A stretch of DNA of 34,818 bases, taken from the NCBI GenBank assembly GCA_018241145.1, contig JAFEEJ010000254.1, positions 1 through 34,818 of the forward strand, written 5' to 3'. This document shows positions 31,393 to 34,818 of the stretch, one piece after another. The translations under genes and the position numbers were made by a program. Numbering within the stretch: position 1 is the stretch's first letter; each line of letters starts with the position of its first letter. The notes under the pieces were generated by a model. That model did no database searches, was not told the origin of the DNA, and saw nothing but the letters and a program-made list of their open reading frames with translations. The stretch is from Pseudomonadota bacterium (lineage in GTDB: Bacteria > Pseudomonadota > Gammaproteobacteria > Xanthomonadales > Rhodanobacteraceae).

Positions 31393-32838
31393 TTGAACGC
31401 TTTCTTCGAACGCAACCGCAAGGGCGAACGCGCGCTGCTGGTCCTGCCGCACGCGCGCAGCGGAGATGCGCAGCGGCGCGCGCAGGAATTCACGGAACTG
31501 GCGAAATCCGCAGGCGCGCAGGTGTTGGGCAGCATCAACGCGCGCGTCGACGCGCCCAATCCGCGTTTCTACATCGGCACCGGCAAGGCCGACGAGGTGC
31601 TGGAGCAGGTGCGCGCGCTGGATGCCGACCTGGTGCTGGTCGATCACGCGCTCACGCCGGTGCAGGAACGCAACCTCGAAAAGCACCTGGGCGTGCGCGT
31701 GGTGGATCGCGCCGGCTTGATCCTCGACATCTTCGCGCAGCGTGCGCGTTCGCACGAAGGCAAGCTCGAGGTGGAACTCGCGCAACTCAAGCACATGGCC
31801 ACGCGGCTGGTGCGCGGCTGGACCCATCTGGAACGCCAGCGCGGCGGCGCGATCGGCTTGCGCGGGCCCGGCGAAACGCAGCTGGAAACCGATCGTCGCC
31901 TGCTGCAGAAACGCGTCGAGAAATTGCAGGAACGCATCGACAGGACCGGCGTGCAGCGCGGCCAGCAACGCCGCGCGCGCCTGCGCAACACGCTGCCGCG
32001 CGTGGCGCTGGTCGGGTACACCAATGCCGGCAAGTCCACCCTGTTCAACGCGCTGACGCAGGGCAACGCGTACGCGGCCGACCAGTTGTTCGCGACACTC
32101 GATCCCACTGTGCACCGCCTGGAAGGCCTGTGCTGCGGGCCGGCGGTGCTGGCCGACACGGTCGGTTTCATCCGTGAACTGCCGCATGACCTGATCGCCG
32201 CTTTTCGCGCCACGCTGGCCGAAGCGCGCGATGCCGACCTGCTGCTGCACGTGGTCGATGCCGCCGATCCGGAACGCGACGAGTTGATCGACGTCGTCAA
32301 CGGCGTGCTCGGTGAAATCGGCGCCGGCGAAGTGCCGCAGTTGCTGGTGTTCAACAAGATCGATGTATTGCGTGCCGAGGTCGCTGCCGGCGAAGCTCGA
32401 GAAACGGCCACGGAATTTTCGGCAGCGGAGGGTGGCCCCAGCCGCAATCATCTGCCTGCCGGCATCCCTGTCGGCGAGAATCAAAAAGTGGTCGTCCCTG
32501 ACCATGCTTTTCAAAGAACCAAACCACGCATCGACAGGGATGGCGAAGACGCCCCCTCGCGCGTGTGGGTTTCCGCCGTCACGGGTGAAGGGTTGGACCG
32601 GTTGCGCGAGGCCGTCGGCGAACGCCTTTCCGGCGCGCGCGTGCAAGCCGAGCTGCGGTTGCCGCCGCAGGCCGGGCGCCTGCGTGCCCGCCTGATCGAA
32701 TTGGGCGCGGTGGCGGACGAGGGGTACGACGAGCACGGTTGGAAACTGCGGATCGACGCGCCGCGCGCGTTGCTGGCGCCGCTGGCCGGCGAATTCCGTG
32801 CCGAGGCCGGATGGTTGAAGCCGCTGTTGCCGGGCTAG
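31393..32838 (+). CDS. hflX: Ribosome-splitting GTPase HflX
   Basis: GTPase that splits stalled or heat-stressed ribosomes. The TTG at 31393 gives 481 residues starting LNAFFERNRKGERALL; no ATG is available and the GTG at 31330 would add a non-homologous stretch. The HflX N-domain has YIGTGKADEV, VDHALTPVQERNLEKHL and RTGLILDIFAQRA-like sequence, then RGPGETQLETDRR. The G domain shows P-loop GYTNAGKSTLFN (about 207), DTVGFIRELPHDL and NKID (321-324), and the G5 SA is at 394-395. About 69 residues separate NKID from SA, against 22 in E. coli HflX. The extra 47 or so residues match a repeat insertion (32371-32512). Confidence 0.93.
   Translation: MNAFFERNRKGERALLVLPHARSGDAQRRAQEFTELAKSAGAQVLGSINARVDAPNPRFYIGTGKADEVLEQVRALDADLVLVDHALTPVQERNLEKHLGVRVVDRAGLILDIFAQRARSHEGKLEVELAQLKHMATRLVRGWTHLERQRGGAIGLRGPGETQLETDRRLLQKRVEKLQERIDRTGVQRGQQRRARLRNTLPRVALVGYTNAGKSTLFNALTQGNAYAADQLFATLDPTVHRLEGLCCGPAVLADTVGFIRELPHDLIAAFRATLAEARDADLLLHVVDAADPERDELIDVVNGVLGEIGAGEVPQLLVFNKIDVLRAEVAAGEARETATEFSAAEGGPSRNHLPAGIPVGENQKVVVPDHAFQRTKPRIDRDGEDAPSRVWVSAVTGEGLDRLREAVGERLSGARVQAELRLPPQAGRLRARLIELGAVADEGYDEHGWKLRIDAPRALLAPLAGEFRAEAGWLKPLLPG
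32371..32512 (+). repeat. Repeat-derived in-frame insertion within hflX
   Basis: About 140 bp between the G4 and G5 motifs of hflX encode residues absent from HflX homologs. The DNA contains a hairpin AAAAAGTGGTC/GACCATGCTTTT (32483-32511) that aligns at 20 of 27 positions, with compensating changes, to the right hairpin of the 26301-26406 repeat. CATCCCTGTCG at 32463-32473 is an 11-bp inverted match to CGACAGGGATG at 32532-32542 in the native flank. Confidence 0.6.
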
Positions 32839-32845
32839 GGCCTGT

Positions 32846-32851
32846 TAAACT
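32846..32851 (+). promoter_or_regulatory. Candidate -10 element for hflK
   Basis: TAAACT preceded by TGT (TGTTAAACT), 48 nt before the hflK ATG at 32899. It suggests an internal promoter in the hfl cluster. Confidence 0.35.
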
Positions 32852-32898
32852 GTCTGCGTTTGCGCCCTTGTCGCGCGTTCCTCATCGACTGTCGAACC

Positions 32899-34005
32899 AT
32901 GCCCTGGAAGGAGCCCGGCGAAAAACCGCGCGAGCCGAACGAGCCCTGGGGCACCGGCCAGCGCCCCGGCAACCGTCCGCCCCGGCCGGGCGACGGTTTC
33001 GACCTGGATGCGCGCCTGCAACGGTTGCGCCGCGAGCTCGGCCCGTTGGGCAAGGGCCCCGGCGGTCTGCTGGCGCTGATCGCGGTGGCGGTCGTGCTGT
33101 GGTTCGCGCTGGGTTCGTGGACGCTGATCGATGCGCGCGAAACCGGCGTGGTGCTGCGCTTCGGGAAATTCCAGCGCGTGCTCGAACCGGGCCTGCACCT
33201 GCACCTGCCGCGGCCGTTCGCGCAGGTGCTGAAAGTCGACACCGGCCGCAACCGCACGGTCAGCGACCAGTTGCGCATGCTCACGCGCGACGGCCAGATC
33301 GCGCTGGTGGATTTCTACGTGCAATACAAGGTCGCCGACGCGCGGCGCTTCCTGTTCGCGGTGCGCGATCCCGAGGACGCGATGCGCCAGCTCGTGCTCG
33401 AGGCGGTGCGCGCGCAGATCGGCACGCAGACGCTGGCGCAACTGATGGACCGCAACGACACGGCCCTCGCCGATCGCGTGCGCGCCAACCTGCAACGCAC
33501 GCTGGACGGTTACGGCAGCGGCATCGCGGTGGGCGAAGCGGGCATCCAGAACATTTCCGTGCCGCAGGAAGCGCGCGATGCGCAGCAGGACATCGGCAAC
33601 GCGCGGCAGGATGCGCAGCGCATGCAGAGCGACGCGCGCGCCGCCGCCGCCAAGGGCGACGCCGATGCGCTCGCGCAATCCGCGCAATCGCGCGCGGATG
33701 CCGCAGCCTACAAGGCCCGCACCATCGCCGCGGCGCAGGCCGATACCGCGCGTTTCCGTTCGGTGCTCAACGCCTATCAGGCGGCTCCGGAAATCACGCG
33801 CCAGCGCCTGTGGCAGCAGGCCATGCAGGAAGTGCTGGGCGCGAGCCGGGTGGTGATCGACACCACCGGGCGCGCGGTGGTGCAACTGCCGCCGGCTGCC
33901 GCGGTGGAGCACGCCGCGCCTTCGCCGTCGCCGGCCGCGGGCAAGCCGAAGCCGGACGAGGATGCCGCGGACACCGCGCAGAAACCGCAAGGCGGCGCGC
34001 CATGA
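32899..34005 (+). CDS. hflK: FtsH protease regulator HflK
   Basis: SPFH/prohibitin-family membrane protein that forms the HflKC cage around FtsH. The 368-residue protein has a Pro/Gly-rich cytoplasmic N-terminus (residues 1-45), one membrane helix (about 57-75, LLALIAVAVVLWFALGSW) and a periplasmic SPFH domain. The SPFH domain contains ARETGVVLRFGKFQRVLEPG, HLHLPRPF, VSDQLRMLTRDGQIA and AVRAQIGTQTLAQLM. Next comes a long helical region rich in Ala/Gln/Arg, then an Ala/Pro/Lys tail. The start follows GTCGAACC without a strong Shine-Dalgarno. The stop overlaps the hflC ATG (ATGA), so HflK and HflC are translationally coupled. Confidence 0.95.
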   Translation: MPWKEPGEKPREPNEPWGTGQRPGNRPPRPGDGFDLDARLQRLRRELGPLGKGPGGLLALIAVAVVLWFALGSWTLIDARETGVVLRFGKFQRVLEPGLHLHLPRPFAQVLKVDTGRNRTVSDQLRMLTRDGQIALVDFYVQYKVADARRFLFAVRDPEDAMRQLVLEAVRAQIGTQTLAQLMDRNDTALADRVRANLQRTLDGYGSGIAVGEAGIQNISVPQEARDAQQDIGNARQDAQRMQSDARAAAAKGDADALAQSAQSRADAAAYKARTIAAAQADTARFRSVLNAYQAAPEITRQRLWQQAMQEVLGASRVVIDTTGRAVVQLPPAAAVEHAAPSPSPAAGKPKPDEDAADTAQKPQGGAP

Positions 34006-34818
34006 AGACGATCGCCGCCGCCATCGTGTTGCTGCTGGTGCTGGCCGCCGCCGACAGCGTGTTCGTGGTGCGCGAAGGCCACGCCGCGCTGCTGCTGCAA
34101 TTCGGGCGCATCGAGAATCCCGCGCTCGGCCCGGGCCTGCATTTCAAACTGCCCTTTGCGCAGAACGCGCAAACCTACGACACCCGCGAAATCCTCACCG
34201 AATCGGATCCGGATCGTTACCGCACCGCCGACGGCAACGCCATCCAGATCGGCATCTACGTGCGCTGGCGCGTGGCCGACCCGCAGGCGTATTACCGCGC
34301 CACGTCGGGCGAGGAACTGCAGGCGACGCAACAGATGATGCCGCTGGTGCGCGATGCGCTGCGTTCGCAGGTGCAGTCGCACACCTTGCCCGAATTGATC
34401 GGTGGCGACAGCGCAGCCGTCGGTGCGCGCCTCAAGACGCTGGTCGCTCCCGAAACCGCCAGCCGGCTCGGCATCCAGGTGCTGGAGATCGGCATCGCGC
34501 GCGTGGAATACCCGGACGACGCCGCGGACGCGGTGTACAAGCGCATGCAGGCCGGGGCCAAGTCGCAGGCTGCCGCGCTGCGCGCGCAGGGCGAGGAAAA
34601 AGCCGCCGCGATCCGCGCCGAGGGCGAGCAGCAGGCGCAATCGCTGCTGGCGCAGGCGCAGAAGGACGCCGCCACCGCGCGCGGGCAGGGCGATGCGCAG
34701 GCCGCGCAAATCTACGCCGATGCCGCCGCGCCCGATCAGGACTTCTTCCGGTTCTGGAGCGGATTGCAGGCGTACCGCGACACCTTCGGCGACGGCCACG
34801 CGGTGATCGTGCTGGACC
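34002..34818 (+). CDS. hflC: FtsH protease regulator HflC (partial, runs off window)
   Basis: Partner of HflK. The visible 272 residues start MKTIAAAIVLLLVLAAADSV (membrane helix at about 3-18). The SPFH domain follows: FVVREGHAALLLQFGRIENP, GLHFKLPF, TREILTESDPDRYRTADGNA, RWRVADPQAYYRAT and LRSQVQSHTLPELIGG. The helical stalk has EYPDDAADAVYKRMQAGAKSQA and EGEQQAQ repeats. The C-terminal DQDFFRFWSGLQAYRDTF segment is typical just before the end, so only a few tens of residues are missing beyond the window. Confidence 0.95.
   Translation, partial: MKTIAAAIVLLLVLAAADSVFVVREGHAALLLQFGRIENPALGPGLHFKLPFAQNAQTYDTREILTESDPDRYRTADGNAIQIGIYVRWRVADPQAYYRATSGEELQATQQMMPLVRDALRSQVQSHTLPELIGGDSAAVGARLKTLVAPETASRLGIQVLEIGIARVEYPDDAADAVYKRMQAGAKSQAAALRAQGEEKAAAIRAEGEQQAQSLLAQAQKDAATARGQGDAQAAQIYADAAAPDQDFFRFWSGLQAYRDTFGDGHAVIVLD

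Overview
The window is about 35 kb of GC-rich, densely coding chromosomal DNA. Gene order and protein style (eno-ftsB-ispD-ispF, miaA-hfq-hflX-hflK-hflC, a fadH with its iron-sulfur cysteines, TolB-like/TPR membrane proteins, GTCATTCCCGCG-type palindromic repeats) point to a gammaproteobacterium of the Xanthomonadales/Lysobacterales, most like a Rhodanobacteraceae member. This is inferred from gene content, not from a marker-gene search. I see no tRNA, rRNA, CRISPR array, transposase or prophage.

Layout. (1) 51-2999: enolase, divisome protein FtsB and the MEP-pathway enzymes IspD and IspF, all forward, the last three overlapping. (2) 3010-6123: a reverse PP-loop (Dph6-like) ATPase, a forward membrane-anchored pilin-like domain with no prepilin signal, and reverse typA. 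(3) 6295-9600: forward ppiB, then a reverse four-gene operon with 4-bp stop/start overlaps: an outer-membrane barrel, an exported FMN-binding protein, an ApbE flavin transferase and a four-helix b-type-cytochrome-like membrane protein. Its promoter has Fur-like operators over the -35/-10 region. I read it as an iron-regulated extracytoplasmic electron-transfer (probably ferric-reduction) system; this is the most interesting locus. (4) 9612-14448: a GlsB/YeaQ-type small membrane protein, a class I aminotransferase, malate dehydrogenase and a TolB-like/TPR protein. (5) 14468-23325: methylcitrate-cycle genes prpB, prpC and prpD. Two tandem Cys-containing membrane paralogs lie between prpB and prpC. 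Reverse genes for a beta-class GST, FadH and a TerC-family transporter lie between prpC and prpD. A yybP-ykoY (Mn2+) riboswitch precedes the TerC gene. (6) 23511-27470: an OmpA-family protein, then the threonine-degradation pair tdh and kbl (reverse). (7) 27813-29846: a membrane EAL protein with a degenerate GGDEF domain. (8) 29982-34818: miaA, hfq, hflX, hflK and partial hflC.

Non-coding structure is rich. A family of roughly 100-bp two-hairpin repeats occurs as a tandem pair after ompA, again between tdh and kbl, and apparently as an in-frame insertion inside the G domain of hflX. A cluster of five consecutive stem-loops lies upstream of tdh.

Functionally the window joins central metabolism (enolase, MDH, methylcitrate cycle, threonine and unsaturated fatty-acid degradation), isoprenoid synthesis, RNA and protein quality control (Hfq, MiaA, HflX, HflKC, TypA), and metal homeostasis (Fur-type operon, Mn riboswitch).
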